Origin: Taklimakanibacter lacteus
Lineage (GTDB): Bacteria > Pseudomonadota > Alphaproteobacteria > Rhizobiales > Aestuariivirgaceae
Direction: 5' to 3'
Assembly: GCA_003576695.1 (NCBI GenBank)
Contig: QOZQ01000010.1
Coordinates: 239,871 to 303,870, forward strand
DNA length: 64,000 nucleotides
Shown: positions 9,080 through 18,513 of the stretch, piece by piece
Numbering within the stretch: position 1 is the first letter of the stretch
How the letters are laid out: every line of letters starts with the position of its first letter
Made by a program: the position numbers and the translations under genes
Notes under the pieces: model-generated
Database searches by the model: none
What the model was told of the DNA's origin: nothing
Seen by the model: only the letters and a program-made list of their open reading frames with translations

Positions 9080-11572
9080 ATGGATCAAGATACTTCGAAC
9101 AGTCCCGGCAAGGCTCGTTGGCGCGAAAGGCTGGGCATGGGGAATTCCGGCAAGGAGCTGCCGAAGATTTCCGATGATTTCAAGCCCGTGTCGCCGCCGC
9201 CACCGAAATCGGCCTCGCCGCGCGATGCGCGGCTGCCGCAGGCCAGTATTCACGGCCATCAGCCCGTGACCCGGCCGGCGCCGATGGCGCCGCGCACGCC
9301 GCCGCAGGCTGGCGGTCAGCGCAGCCCGCAGGCGAGCGGCGCCCGCCCGATCGCCCCGGTGCCGCAAGGTGCCGCCGGATTGGGGGATCGGCTTCGCGCC
9401 GAGCGTCAGGCTGCCGAGCGCCTTGCCGAGCAGCGTGTCGCCCAGGCGCGCGGCAAGAGCATGGATCGGCCGCTGACGCCGCCGCAGAACATGGCTCCGC
9501 CATCGCCGCGGCCCGCCGCGCCCGAGCGGCCGAAATTCAGCTTCTCGCCGGAAGAGCTGGCCAAAGACAAGCGCGAGGCAGCCCCGCCGCCGGAACGTAA
9601 GCGCGAAGCTCCACCCCCACCGCCGGAACGCGAATATCCATCCTTCTCCGCCAAGAGCAGCGCCGGCGCAGCGCCGCCACCGCCCTTGACCCCGCCGCGT
9701 CCCGCTCTGGGCAATGCCGGTGCACAGCCGCAGCGCCAGGCGCCCCCCAAGCCGCAGGCGAGCAATCTGCCACCAGCGGCGGGGCCGGCTTTCCAGCCGC
9801 GCTATAACGGCCCGCCGCAGCCCACGGGCGGCAATTATCGTTCCCTCGACCCGCCGCCAGGCAGTCTGGCACCGCGGCCGCGGCCCTATGCCGACACCGC
9901 TGCCTATCGCGAGGAGCCGCTGGCGCGCCGTGAGGAGCCGCTTGCGCGCCGTCCCGCTCCCGCCAATCGCGAATATGACTCCTATCGGCGCGGGCCTGCT
10001 TTGCCGCCGCAGCCGGCCTATGGCGACGAGACGAACGGTCCGGTCTTTGCGGACTATCGCCGCCGTCAGCAGGTTCCGGCGCGCGCCCGCCAGCCGGCTT
10101 ATGACGAGGATGTCAACGAGGTCTTCGAGGATGATGAGCCGCAGCGGCCGCAACGCCGCCGCGCCTCGGCCCAGGACTATAACCGCGCCTATCGCGACTA
10201 TGAGGATGGCTACGAGGCGGAAGCGCCGCGTCGCCGCGGCCCCTGGCTGTGGTTGCTGGCAATTGCTCTCGGTGGTGTGCTCGTTACCGGTGGAATTATC
10301 TACTACTACTTGAACTATTATAAACCGCTCGGTCAGGCCAATGGCGGCAATGTGCCGACGATCGAGGCGCCGGAGAACAGCCCCAAGACCGCGCCCGAGA
10401 CCCAGGGCGGCTCGCTGTCAGGAACGTCGCAGCCCGCCGCCGGCGGCAAAAAAGAGATATATGATCGCATCCTCGGCGATGACGAGGTGGGCGGCAACCA
10501 ACTCGTGCCGACGCAGGAGCAGCCGCAAACAGTCCAGCCGACGGGTGACAATCAGGGACAGGATGCCGCGCCTATCCCCAACCCGGCCAGCGGTACTCAG
10601 GACAACAGCGCCGAGCCGTTGCCCTTGCCTTTGCCTCCGCCAGGGGAGCAGGGCAGCTTGCCCAGCAATGCAAGCCAGCAGACAGCAGCTTTGGGAGCCG
10701 TGAACAACGGCACGGCTCCCCAACCGGTTCCGGAACCCGCCTCGAGCAACACCGCCGATACCGGCGCGCCCGTTCCAGGGCAGCTCGCCAAAGCGAGCGA
10801 GCAGATCGCCTCATCGCCGCCGCCGTCCGCCGAACAACCCGCTACCCAGCCGCCGCCCGCCGTCGAACAGGTCGTCAGCGCTCCCGAGCCGCTCCCTGTC
10901 AAGCCCGCCAAACCGAAGCTCAAGGCCGAGAAGAAGGCCGTCCAGAAAGTCGCCGCGACCGATGACGGTGAGCAGGGCGGCGTCGAGCCGCTCGTTCTCG
11001 TTCCGCCCGCCCAGCCCGCGAACAACCAGGTCGCCGAGCCCGACGCCTTGCCGCAGAATGTCGAGAATGCCGCGACCGAGCAGAAGTCGAAATCCTTCTT
11101 CAATTTCGGCACCACCGGCAAGCGCAAGCTGACCGGCAAGGCCGCCGAGAATGCCGCCGCACGCGGCACCGCCGCCAGCGGCAACTGGGCCAATTCGCCC
11201 GATCCCAACAGCGTGCCCGCCGACAGCGAACCGCAGCAGCAGGTCGCTTCCATCGCCCCGGAGCCCGAGCCGATACCGGCGCCTGAGCCGCAGCAGCCGG
11301 CCAAGCAGGCCAAGCCCTCAGGCACGGGTTTTGTCGCGCAGCTCGCCTCCTTCCGCTCGGAGGCGGAAGCGATGGCCGAATACGACCGTCTTCGCGCCAA
11401 GCACGGCAGCATACTGAACGGCTTGAACCCGCGCGTCGTCAAGGCGACGGTTGCCGGCGCTTCCCGCTATCGTCTCGGCGTCGGCCCGATGGCTTCGCGC
11501 GATGCGGCTTCGAAAGTCTGCAATTCACTGATCGCCGCCGGCGAACGTGACTGCCTCGTGCGCGGCAACTGA
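9080..11572 (+). CDS. SPOR-domain inner-membrane protein (cell-division type)
   Basis: An 830-residue bitopic protein. A long cytoplasmic Pro/Ala/Gln-rich region (1-385) contains a short tandem repeat of REEPLAR at 9908-9949. One membrane segment follows (about 388-411, WLWLLAIALGGVL). The periplasmic linker is again Pro/Gln-rich, and a C-terminal SPOR domain (about 748-829, GFVAQLASFRSEAEA) is present. SPOR domains bind septal glycan strands stripped of stem peptides, so a role in division or envelope remodelling is likely. It starts 16 bases after argS; the ATG at 9080 is preferred over an adjacent TTG. nagZ, a muropeptide hydrolase, follows. Confidence 0.88.
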   Translation: MDQDTSNSPGKARWRERLGMGNSGKELPKISDDFKPVSPPPPKSASPRDARLPQASIHGHQPVTRPAPMAPRTPPQAGGQRSPQASGARPIAPVPQGAAGLGDRLRAERQAAERLAEQRVAQARGKSMDRPLTPPQNMAPPSPRPAAPERPKFSFSPEELAKDKREAAPPPERKREAPPPPPEREYPSFSAKSSAGAAPPPPLTPPRPALGNAGAQPQRQAPPKPQASNLPPAAGPAFQPRYNGPPQPTGGNYRSLDPPPGSLAPRPRPYADTAAYREEPLARREEPLARRPAPANREYDSYRRGPALPPQPAYGDETNGPVFADYRRRQQVPARARQPAYDEDVNEVFEDDEPQRPQRRRASAQDYNRAYRDYEDGYEAEAPRRRGPWLWLLAIALGGVLVTGGIIYYYLNYYKPLGQANGGNVPTIEAPENSPKTAPETQGGSLSGTSQPAAGGKKEIYDRILGDDEVGGNQLVPTQEQPQTVQPTGDNQGQDAAPIPNPASGTQDNSAEPLPLPLPPPGEQGSLPSNASQQTAALGAVNNGTAPQPVPEPASSNTADTGAPVPGQLAKASEQIASSPPPSAEQPATQPPPAVEQVVSAPEPLPVKPAKPKLKAEKKAVQKVAATDDGEQGGVEPLVLVPPAQPANNQVAEPDALPQNVENAATEQKSKSFFNFGTTGKRKLTGKAAENAAARGTAASGNWANSPDPNSVPADSEPQQQVASIAPEPEPIPAPEPQQPAKQAKPSGTGFVAQLASFRSEAEAMAEYDRLRAKHGSILNGLNPRVVKATVAGASRYRLGVGPMASRDAASKVCNSLIAAGERDCLVRGN

Positions 11573-11587
11573 ACTTTCGGGACACTC

Positions 11588-12616
11588 GTGGCAAAATCGA
11601 AAACCGTGGGCGCGCTGATCGTCGGCTGCGCCGGTACTGCGCTCACCGACGCCGAGATTTCGTTCCTCCAGAGATACAATCCCTGGGGCTTCATCGTGTT
11701 CAAGCGCAATTGCGAGTCGCCGGAGCAGTTGAAGCGGCTCACCACGGCGTTTCGCGATGCCGTCGGACGCCGCAATGCGCCTGTTTTCATCGACCAGGAG
11801 GGTGGGCGCGTGCAGCGCATGGGGCCGCCATCCAATGTCTGGCGTAAATATCCGGCTGCCCGCCTCTATGGCGCGCTCTATGAGCGTGACATGATGGCGG
11901 GACTTAGGGCCCCGCGCCGCGTGGGCCGCCTGATGGCGGAGGATCTTTTTGAAGCCGGTATCACCTGCGATTGCGTGCCGGTGCTCGATGTGCCGCAGCC
12001 CGGCAGCCACGAGATCATCAGCGATCGCGCCTATGCTGTTTCCGCCGAGCGGGTGGCGCTCCTGGCGCGCGCCCACATTGCCGGCCTTGTCGATGGCGGT
12101 GTGCTGCCGGTGATGAAGCATATACCGGGCCATGGCCGCGCCGGCGTCGACAGCCATGTGAGCCTGCCGGTCGTGGATACGCCGCTGGCGGAGCTGAGCG
12201 CGGTCGATTTTCTTCCCTTCGCGGCCTTTGCCGACGCGCCCATGGCCATGACGGCGCATGTGGTCTACACCGACATCGATCCCAACCAGCCCGCCACCCT
12301 GTCACGCAAGGTCATTGCGAAAGTGATTCGCAAGACCATCGGCTTCGACGGGCTCTTGATGACGGACGACCTGTCGATGCGGGCCTTGAGCGGCAGCTTC
12401 ACCGACAAGGTCAAGGGAGCGCTTGCCGCCGGTTGCGACATCGTCCTTCATTGCAATGGCAATCTGGATGAGATGACGGAGGTCGCGGAAGCTGCAGGCG
12501 CGCTGAAGGGCAGGTCGATGACCCGGGCCCGGCGCGCCCTCAAGGGCCAGCGCAAGCCTGGAAAATTCGACCGGCGGGCGGCGCTCAAGGACCTCGAACG
12601 GCTCGAAAAGCTTTGA
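11588..12616 (+). CDS. nagZ: Beta-N-acetylhexosaminidase (GH3, cell-wall recycling)
   Basis: A 342-residue cytoplasmic glycoside hydrolase family 3 enzyme that removes GlcNAc from anhydromuropeptides during peptidoglycan recycling. The NagZ signature appears as KHIPGHGRAGVDSH (from Lys177), with the general-acid His/Asp dyad, and the nucleophile Asp lies in LLMTDDLSMRAL. The start is a GTG 15 bases after the SPOR gene stop. The usual Phe in KHFPGHG is Ile here, a conservative change. Confidence 0.94.
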   Translation: MAKSKTVGALIVGCAGTALTDAEISFLQRYNPWGFIVFKRNCESPEQLKRLTTAFRDAVGRRNAPVFIDQEGGRVQRMGPPSNVWRKYPAARLYGALYERDMMAGLRAPRRVGRLMAEDLFEAGITCDCVPVLDVPQPGSHEIISDRAYAVSAERVALLARAHIAGLVDGGVLPVMKHIPGHGRAGVDSHVSLPVVDTPLAELSAVDFLPFAAFADAPMAMTAHVVYTDIDPNQPATLSRKVIAKVIRKTIGFDGLLMTDDLSMRALSGSFTDKVKGALAAGCDIVLHCNGNLDEMTEVAEAAGALKGRSMTRARRALKGQRKPGKFDRRAALKDLERLEKL

Positions 12617-12694
12617 ATCTGGGGATAATCTGTCGGGAGTGGGGCGAATCACTACCGCTTTCTGCGACAAGCGGATTAAAGCGACCGGACGACG

Positions 12695-13513
12695 ATGACC
12701 AACGAAGAAAACAGCACTGAGACCATATGGCCGGACGGCGAAGGGCCGGTTCGCCAGGAGGCACCGCCTGCCGATGAAGAGACCTTCATCGTCGATGTGA
12801 CGGGCTTCGAAGGGCCACTCGACCTGCTGCTCGAGCTGGCGCGCCACCACAAGATCGATCTCTCGCAGATATCGATCGTGGCGCTGGTCGACCAGTATCT
12901 CGCTTTCATCGAGCAGGCGCGCCAGCGGCGGCTCGAGATCGCCGCCGACTATCTGGTGATGGCTGCCTGGCTCGCCTATCTCAAGTCACGGCTGCTGCTG
13001 CCGCGGGCGCCGGGCGAAGAGGAGATGCCGGCAGAAGATCTGGCCGCCCAGCTCTCGTTCCGCCTGCAGAAGCTGCAGGCGATGCGCGATGCCGCCGCCC
13101 AATTGATGTCGCGCAACCGCCTGGGCCGCGATGTGTTCGAGCGTGGCGAGCCGGAGAAGCTCGTCTTTGACACCAAGGTCGAATATGTCGACAATCTCAT
13201 CGATCTGCTGAAGGCCTATGCCGAGCGCCGCCAGAGACGGTCGCGCCACAACACCTATACCGTGAAGCGTATCAAGGCCTGGTCGATCAAGGATGCCCGC
13301 CAGCTGCTCGAGCGCCTCGTCGGACGCATGGACAATTGGGACAGTCTCGATGCGTGGCTCGCGGACTATGTCGGCACGCCGGAAGGCCGCACGACGGTGA
13401 TCGCTTCGAGCTTCACGGCAAGCCTTGAGTTGGCGCGCGAAGGCGTGATCGAGATCCGCCAGGAACGGGCCTTCGAGCCTATTTACATGCGCCGGCGCGC
13501 CAGCGCCGCGTGA
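12695..13513 (+). CDS. scpA: Segregation and condensation protein A
   Basis: A 272-residue kleisin subunit of the SMC-ScpAB condensin. The N-terminal SMC-neck-binding segment is recognisable (FEGPLDLLLELARHHKIDL), followed by a helical region (ADYLVMAAWLAYLKSRLLLP) and a C-terminal winged helix. ScpB follows 26 bases downstream, completing the usual pair. Its N-terminal ~25 residues are acidic and variable, as in other alphaproteobacteria. Confidence 0.95.
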   Translation: MTNEENSTETIWPDGEGPVRQEAPPADEETFIVDVTGFEGPLDLLLELARHHKIDLSQISIVALVDQYLAFIEQARQRRLEIAADYLVMAAWLAYLKSRLLLPRAPGEEEMPAEDLAAQLSFRLQKLQAMRDAAAQLMSRNRLGRDVFERGEPEKLVFDTKVEYVDNLIDLLKAYAERRQRRSRHNTYTVKRIKAWSIKDARQLLERLVGRMDNWDSLDAWLADYVGTPEGRTTVIASSFTASLELAREGVIEIRQERAFEPIYMRRRASAA

Positions 13514-13539
13514 AAAGTGCGTAAGAAGGAAATGAAGCC

Positions 13540-14343
13540 ATGACCAGGCCACAGGCTATAGCGACAGACATCGGGACCGACGAACCGGTGGCGGAAGAGA
13601 CCGTGTCCGAAGCCGGCGACAATGTGACCATGCATCCGCGCGCCGACCGCTCGAGCCATCTGCGCATCGTCGAAGCCTTGCTGTTCGCGGCCTCCGAACC
13701 TCTGTCGACGGAGCAATTGAGCGCCGCCTTGCCGGAAGGCGCCGACTTGCCGTCGCTGCTTGCCGATCTGCAGGCGAACTACGCCAATCGCGGCGTCAAT
13801 GTCGTCCAGGTCTCCGGCAAATGGTCGTTGCGCACCGCCGGCGATCTGAGCTTCCTGCTGCGCCGCGAAGCGGTGGAGCAGAAGCGCCTGTCCAAGGCCG
13901 CGCTCGAGACTCTGGCGATCATCGCCTATCATCAACCGGTCACCCGCGCCGAGATCGAGGAGATCCGCGGCGTCGCCATTTCCAAGGGCACGCTCGACAT
14001 GCTGCTCGAGATCGGCTGGGTGCGCATGCGCGGCCGCCGCCGCACGCCTGGCCGTCCGGTGACCTACGGCACCACCGCGGCTTTCCTGTCGCATTTCGGG
14101 CTCAACGAGATTGGCGACTTGCCGGGCATGCAGGAATTGCGCGGCGCCGGTCTCCTCGATGCCACCATGCCGCCCGGCTTCGACATGCCTGTTCCCAGGG
14201 TGACCGACGAGTTGACCCCCGATGAGGATCCGCTCGACGGTGATGAGCAGATCCCGCTCGAGATGCATTTGCCGGAAGATGATCCGGCGCCGGAAGCAGA
14301 GACCGGCGAGGCAGGTCAGGGCGAGAGCGGGACCAATTCCTGA
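13540..14343 (+). CDS. scpB: Segregation and condensation protein B
   Basis: A 267-residue condensin accessory subunit that dimerises and binds ScpA. It has two winged-helix domains; the family motif ALETLAIIAYHQPVTRAEIE is at about 122-141, followed by GRPVTYGTT. The acidic C-terminal tail after residue ~215 (LTPDEDPLDGDEQ) is low complexity. The true start may be an internal Met (MHPRADRSS), since the first ~28 residues are not conserved. Confidence 0.93.
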   Translation: MTRPQAIATDIGTDEPVAEETVSEAGDNVTMHPRADRSSHLRIVEALLFAASEPLSTEQLSAALPEGADLPSLLADLQANYANRGVNVVQVSGKWSLRTAGDLSFLLRREAVEQKRLSKAALETLAIIAYHQPVTRAEIEEIRGVAISKGTLDMLLEIGWVRMRGRRRTPGRPVTYGTTAAFLSHFGLNEIGDLPGMQELRGAGLLDATMPPGFDMPVPRVTDELTPDEDPLDGDEQIPLEMHLPEDDPAPEAETGEAGQGESGTNS

Positions 14344-14397
14344 TCGCAGCGGTCGGCCTTCTTGGTGACACTTGGCTGATGGTGTACACCGCCTGTC

Positions 14398-15531
14398 ATG
14401 AACAAGACAGAATTGGTGACCGGCGCGGAGGAGCGTCCGCATCGTTGGGGCCCGCGTGGCACCGCAGCCGCAACTTTTGCCGGCCGGCTGACCTTCGAGC
14501 ATGTAAGCCTGAGCTTCGGCCCCATTCCTGCGGTGCGTGACGTCAGCTTCGACCTCGCGCCGGGTGAGATCGTCTGTCTTCTCGGCCCCTCGGGCTGCGG
14601 CAAGACGACGCTTCTGCGGATCGCGGCGGGAATCGAGCGGCCGGACGAGGGGCGGGTGCTGATCGACGGCGAGGAGATCGCCGGGCCTGAGAAATTCGTG
14701 CCGCCGGAGAAGCGCAATATCGGCCTCATGTTCCAGGATTTCGCACTGTTCCCTCATATGAGCATCATTGCCAATGTGGCCTTTGGCTTGCGCGGACTCA
14801 GCCGCGCCGAGGCGCTTGCCGAGGCGCGCCTCGCCCTGAAGCGCGTGGGGCTTGCCGATTACGAAAACGAGTTTTCGCATCGCCTGTCGGGCGGCGAGCA
14901 GCAACGCGCGGCACTGGCGCGAGCGATCGTGCCCAGGCCCCAGGTCATGCTGATGGACGAGCCGTTTTCCGGCCTCGACCAGCGCCTGCGCGACAGCGTG
15001 CGCGCCGAGACCCTGGCCCTGCTCAGGGAAACCCGCGCTACGGCTATGCTGGTAACCCATGATCCGGTCGAGGCGCTTGGACTTGCCGACCGTATCCTGC
15101 TGATGCGCCGCGGCCGTCTCGTCCAGGCGGGAACCCCGGCCGATATCTATCGCCATCCGGCCGATGCGGAAGCGGCACGCTTCTTCTGCGACATGAACGA
15201 AATGATCGGTCGCGTGCGCGCCGGACGCGCCGAAACACCGCTCGGGACCTTTGCCGCACCCGGTCGCGCCGAAGGGGAGCCGGTCCTGGTCATGATGCGC
15301 CCGCAGGCCTTCTCGGCGGCACCGGAAGGAATCGGCCCAGAGGGCTTCGTCCTCGCTTCGCGCTTCATTGGCGATGCCACGGTATTGAGCGTGATTTTCA
15401 AGGGCCTGGAGACGCCCATTACGGTCCGCCTGCCGGCCGCCGTGGCCCCGAAGCAGGGGACAAGCCTGGCTTTTGCCATCGATCCGACCCAAGTTTTGGC
15501 CTTTACGGCCGATGGTTCCGCCCCCATCTAG
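14398..15531 (+). CDS. Orphan ABC transporter ATPase (FbpC/PotA-like importer type)
   Basis: A 377-residue ATP-binding subunit of an importer. Walker A is GPSGCGKTT (about residue 63), the signature is LSGGEQQRA, Walker B is VMLMDEPFSGLD, and the H-loop is VTHDPVEAL. A C-terminal ~120-residue TOBE-like domain follows. The Q-loop region (VPPEKRNIGLMFQDFALFPH) resembles ferric-iron/polyamine MOI-class ATPases. No permease or binding protein is adjacent; it sits between scpB and tatA, which are normally neighbours. The PotD/B/C-like genes at 41.9-44.6 kb lack an ATPase, so a functional pairing is possible but unproven. Confidence 0.9.
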   Translation: MNKTELVTGAEERPHRWGPRGTAAATFAGRLTFEHVSLSFGPIPAVRDVSFDLAPGEIVCLLGPSGCGKTTLLRIAAGIERPDEGRVLIDGEEIAGPEKFVPPEKRNIGLMFQDFALFPHMSIIANVAFGLRGLSRAEALAEARLALKRVGLADYENEFSHRLSGGEQQRAALARAIVPRPQVMLMDEPFSGLDQRLRDSVRAETLALLRETRATAMLVTHDPVEALGLADRILLMRRGRLVQAGTPADIYRHPADAEAARFFCDMNEMIGRVRAGRAETPLGTFAAPGRAEGEPVLVMMRPQAFSAAPEGIGPEGFVLASRFIGDATVLSVIFKGLETPITVRLPAAVAPKQGTSLAFAIDPTQVLAFTADGSAPI

Positions 15532-15627
15532 GAAAAGGGCAGTTTTGTTGCGGCGCTGACCCCTTTCTGCAATAGTGCGCGCGACGCGGGGCGGGACAGG
15601 CCCCTGAATGGTTCAAGGGAGTAGTAA

Positions 15628-15852
15628 ATGGGTTCGCTTTCGATTTGGCACTGGCTGCTGGTGATCCTGGTGGTTGTCCTCCTGTTTGGCCGCGGCAAGA
15701 TCTCCGATCTGATGGGTGACGTTGCCAAGGGCATCAAGAGCTTCAAGAAGGGCATGGCCGACGACACGACCGAAGCCAATGCCGGCGACGACAAGGCGAA
15801 ATCGCTCGAACAGTCAGCCGAGACCAAGGTCGGCGACAAGGTCAAGAGCTGA
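15628..15852 (+). CDS. tatA: Sec-independent protein translocase TatA
   Basis: A 74-residue TatA/E-type protein with a short N-terminal membrane helix ([15 protein letters not shown]), the FGRGKI hinge, an amphipathic helix ([16 protein letters not shown]) and a charged tail. It oligomerises to form the passage for folded proteins carrying twin-arginine signals. It is first in tatABC. A 96-base gap after the ABC ATPase probably contains the tat promoter. Confidence 0.96.
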   Translation: MGSLSIWHWLLVILVVVLLFGRGKISDLMGDVAKGIKSFKKGMADDTTEANAGDDKAKSLEQSAETKVGDKVKS

Positions 15853-15894
15853 CCTTGAGCGCGGCCCGGATGTGACAGGGCCAGAGAATTTGCA

Positions 15895-16347
15895 ATGTTC
15901 GATTTTGGCATCGGCTATACCGAACTGGTGGTGGTCGCGCTGGTGGCGGTGATCGTCATCGGCCCGAAGGACCTGCCCAAGGTTCTGCGCGCTTTCGGCC
16001 GCACCATGCAGAAGGTGCGCGGCATGGCGCGCGAGTTCCAGGGCCATCTCGACCAGGCGATGCGCGAGGCGGGTGTCGATGAGATCAAGAAAGAGATCAC
16101 CAATCTCAAATCTATGAACCCGGTGGAAGATGTGAAGAAGGAGATCAATTCGATCTCCGCCGCCAATCCGATCCCGACGGTGGCCAAGGATCTGGCGAGC
16201 GATCTCAAGAAGCAGGATGACGACTTCAAGAAATATTTCGGCGAGAACGGCTCCAAGCCGGCCGACGTGGCGCCGCCTGCGCCCGAGCCGGTGAAACCCG
16301 CCGAAACCGCGGCTGCCAAGGCGGAAACGCCGCCCGTGGTGCTTTGA
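15895..16347 (+). CDS. tatB: Sec-independent protein translocase TatB
   Basis: A 150-residue TatB with N-terminus MFDFGIGYTELVVVALVAV, the conserved GPKDLPKVLRAFGR hinge/amphipathic helix, and a long Lys/Glu-rich coil ending in a Pro/Ala-rich tail. Together with TatC it forms the receptor for twin-arginine signal peptides. Its TGA stop overlaps the tatC ATG by one base (TGATG), indicating translational coupling. Confidence 0.95.
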   Translation: MFDFGIGYTELVVVALVAVIVIGPKDLPKVLRAFGRTMQKVRGMAREFQGHLDQAMREAGVDEIKKEITNLKSMNPVEDVKKEINSISAANPIPTVAKDLASDLKKQDDDFKKYFGENGSKPADVAPPAPEPVKPAETAAAKAETPPVVL

Positions 16348-17150
16348 TGAGCCAAGCCGATATCGATGCCACGGAAGCCCCGCTGCTCGATCATCTGATC
16401 GAGTTGCGCAAGCGCCTCATCTATTGCGTGGTCGGCTTCTTCCTGGCCTTCGTGCTGAGCTTCGCCTTCTCAACCCAGATCTTCAACATCCTGATCATGC
16501 CCTTCGAATGGGGCACCCATACCTCGGCGAAGCTGATCCAGACCGAGTTGCTCGGCTTCTTCATGGTGAAGCTCAAGATCGGCTTCTTCGGCGCGCTGTT
16601 CATCACCTTTCCGCTGATCGCCATCCAGGTCTACCGCTTCGTGGCACCCGGCCTGTACAGCAATGAGCGCAACGCGTTCCGGCCTTACCTGATCGCGACG
16701 CCGATCTTCTTCCTGCTTGGCGCATGCCTCGTCTTCTTCTTCCTGCTGCCGGTCGCCATCCGGTTCTTCTACAGTCTGATCGAAGGCACGGGCGGCGGCG
16801 GCCAGACGCCGGTCGAGCTCATGCCGGATGTCAGGTCCTATCTCGATTTCGTCATGATGCTGGTCCTGGCCTTCGGCCTGTGCTTCCAGCTGCCGGTCAT
16901 CCTGACGCTGCTCGGGCAGATCGGTATCCTGTCCTACGAGCAGCTGAAGAGCGGCCGCAAATTTGCGATCGTCGGCGTCTTCGTCGTGGCCGCGGTCCTG
17001 ACGCCGCCCGATCCGATTTCCCAGATCGCCATGGCGGTCCCGCTGATGGGCCTCTATGAGGTCTCGGTCCAGGCGGTGAGATTGCTCCAGCATCGCCGCG
17101 CTGTCGCTGCGGCAAAGGCGGAAGCCGAGGAAGCTGCCAAATCGGCCTGA
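16347..17150 (+). CDS. tatC: Sec-independent protein translocase TatC
   Basis: A 267-residue polytopic membrane protein with six helices, the core of the twin-arginine receptor. Conserved elements are the N-terminal LLDHLIELRKRL, the first periplasmic region after FSTQIFNILIMP, and PDVRSYLDFVMML. The ATG at 16347 overlaps the tatB stop; a TTG one codon upstream was rejected. It is followed by serS, as in relatives. Confidence 0.96.
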   Translation: MSQADIDATEAPLLDHLIELRKRLIYCVVGFFLAFVLSFAFSTQIFNILIMPFEWGTHTSAKLIQTELLGFFMVKLKIGFFGALFITFPLIAIQVYRFVAPGLYSNERNAFRPYLIATPIFFLLGACLVFFFLLPVAIRFFYSLIEGTGGGGQTPVELMPDVRSYLDFVMMLVLAFGLCFQLPVILTLLGQIGILSYEQLKSGRKFAIVGVFVVAAVLTPPDPISQIAMAVPLMGLYEVSVQAVRLLQHRRAVAAAKAEAEEAAKSA

Positions 17151-17237
17151 GCCTTTTCGTCTCTTAATTCCTATCGTCGTCAGGCTTTGCCTTAGGCGTC
17201 CGGAGCTTTATAGCATCCCGCAACACGGGAATCGGAC

Positions 17238-18512
17238 ATGCACGACATCAAGACCATCCGCGACAATCCGGAAGGCTTCGACCAGGGCCTCGCCAAGCGC
17301 GGGCTGCCGGGCCAAGCCAGGGAACTTCTGGCCCTCGACGACACGCGCCGCGGGCTTATCGCCCGGCTGCAGGCGCTCCAGGAGCGCCGCAACGCCGCCT
17401 CCAAGGAGATCGGCCAGGCGATGGGCAAGGGCGACAGGGCCAAGGCCGAGGAGCTCAAGACCGAAGTGACGCGCATCAAGGACGGCATGCCGCAGGAGGA
17501 AGAGGCGCTCAAGGCCGCCGAAGCCGCTCTTCACAATGCGCTTGCCGCCATTCCCAATATTCCGGGCGATGACGTGCCGGTGGGACCGGACGAGACGGCC
17601 AATGTCGAGGTCCGCCGCGTCGGTCGGCCCAAGGGCCTCAATGCCGCCAAACAGCATTTCGAGATCGGCGAAGCCTTGAAGCTCATGGATTTCGAGACGG
17701 CAGCCAAGATATCGGGTGCCCGTTTCGTCGTGCTCAAGGGTGCGCTGGCCAGGCTCGAGCGCGCCCTCGGATGCTTCATGGTCGATCTCCACACAAGCGA
17801 GCATGGCTATACCGAAGTGGCGCCCCCCCTTATCGTGCGCGACGAGACCATGTTCGGCACGGCGCAGTTGCCGAAATTCGTCGACGACCAGTTCCACACC
17901 ACCGACGGGCGCTGGCTCATCCCGACGGCGGAAGTCTCGCTCACCAATCTGGTGCGCGAGTCGATCCGCGAGGAAGAGGAGCTGCCGATCAGGGTGACGG
18001 CCTGGACGCCGTGCTTCCGCGCCGAGGCGGGAGCGGCCGGGCGCGACACGCGCGGCATGATCCGCCAGCATCAGTTCGCCAAGGTCGAACTCGTCTCGAT
18101 CACCAGCCCTGAGCAATCAACCGATGAGCATGAGCGCATGACAGGCTGCGCCGAGGAAGTGCTGAAGCGGCTCGACCTGCCGTTCCGCACGCTCACGCTC
18201 TCGACCGGCGACATGGGCTTCTCGGCCCGCAAGACCTATGACATCGAAGTGTGGTTGCCCGGCCAGAATGCCTATCGCGAGATATCGTCCTGCTCGGTCT
18301 GCGGCGACTTCCAGGCGCGCCGCATGGATGCGCGCTACAAACCGAAGGAGGGCAAGGGCCCGCGTTTCGTGCACACGCTCAACGGATCGGGCGTGGCGGT
18401 TGGACGCGCTCTCATCGCGGTGCTCGAGAACTATCAGAACGCCGATGGCAGCGTCACGATTCCCGACGTGCTGCGCCCTTATATGAACAATGAAACGACG
18501 ATCAGGGCCTGA
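17238..18512 (+). CDS. serS: Seryl-tRNA synthetase
   Basis: A 424-residue class II synthetase. An N-terminal antiparallel coiled-coil arm (about 30-100, rich in Glu/Lys/Arg) binds the long variable arm of tRNA-Ser. Motif 2 is [21 protein letters not shown] and motif 3 is [19 protein letters not shown]. The start [12 protein letters not shown] is typical. surE begins 1 base after the stop, so they are likely co-transcribed. Confidence 0.97.
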   Translation: MHDIKTIRDNPEGFDQGLAKRGLPGQARELLALDDTRRGLIARLQALQERRNAASKEIGQAMGKGDRAKAEELKTEVTRIKDGMPQEEEALKAAEAALHNALAAIPNIPGDDVPVGPDETANVEVRRVGRPKGLNAAKQHFEIGEALKLMDFETAAKISGARFVVLKGALARLERALGCFMVDLHTSEHGYTEVAPPLIVRDETMFGTAQLPKFVDDQFHTTDGRWLIPTAEVSLTNLVRESIREEEELPIRVTAWTPCFRAEAGAAGRDTRGMIRQHQFAKVELVSITSPEQSTDEHERMTGCAEEVLKRLDLPFRTLTLSTGDMGFSARKTYDIEVWLPGQNAYREISSCSVCGDFQARRMDARYKPKEGKGPRFVHTLNGSGVAVGRALIAVLENYQNADGSVTIPDVLRPYMNNETTIRA

Positions 18513-18513
18513 T

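Noticed and set aside
9180..11572. Repeat-rich DNA in the SPOR gene considered as a repeat array or CRISPR
   Set aside because: The repetition comes from Pro/Ala/Gln-rich coding sequence without regular spacers.
13483..15492. 669-codon leftward open frame
   Set aside because: It is antisense to scpB and the ABC ATPase, both clearly identified.
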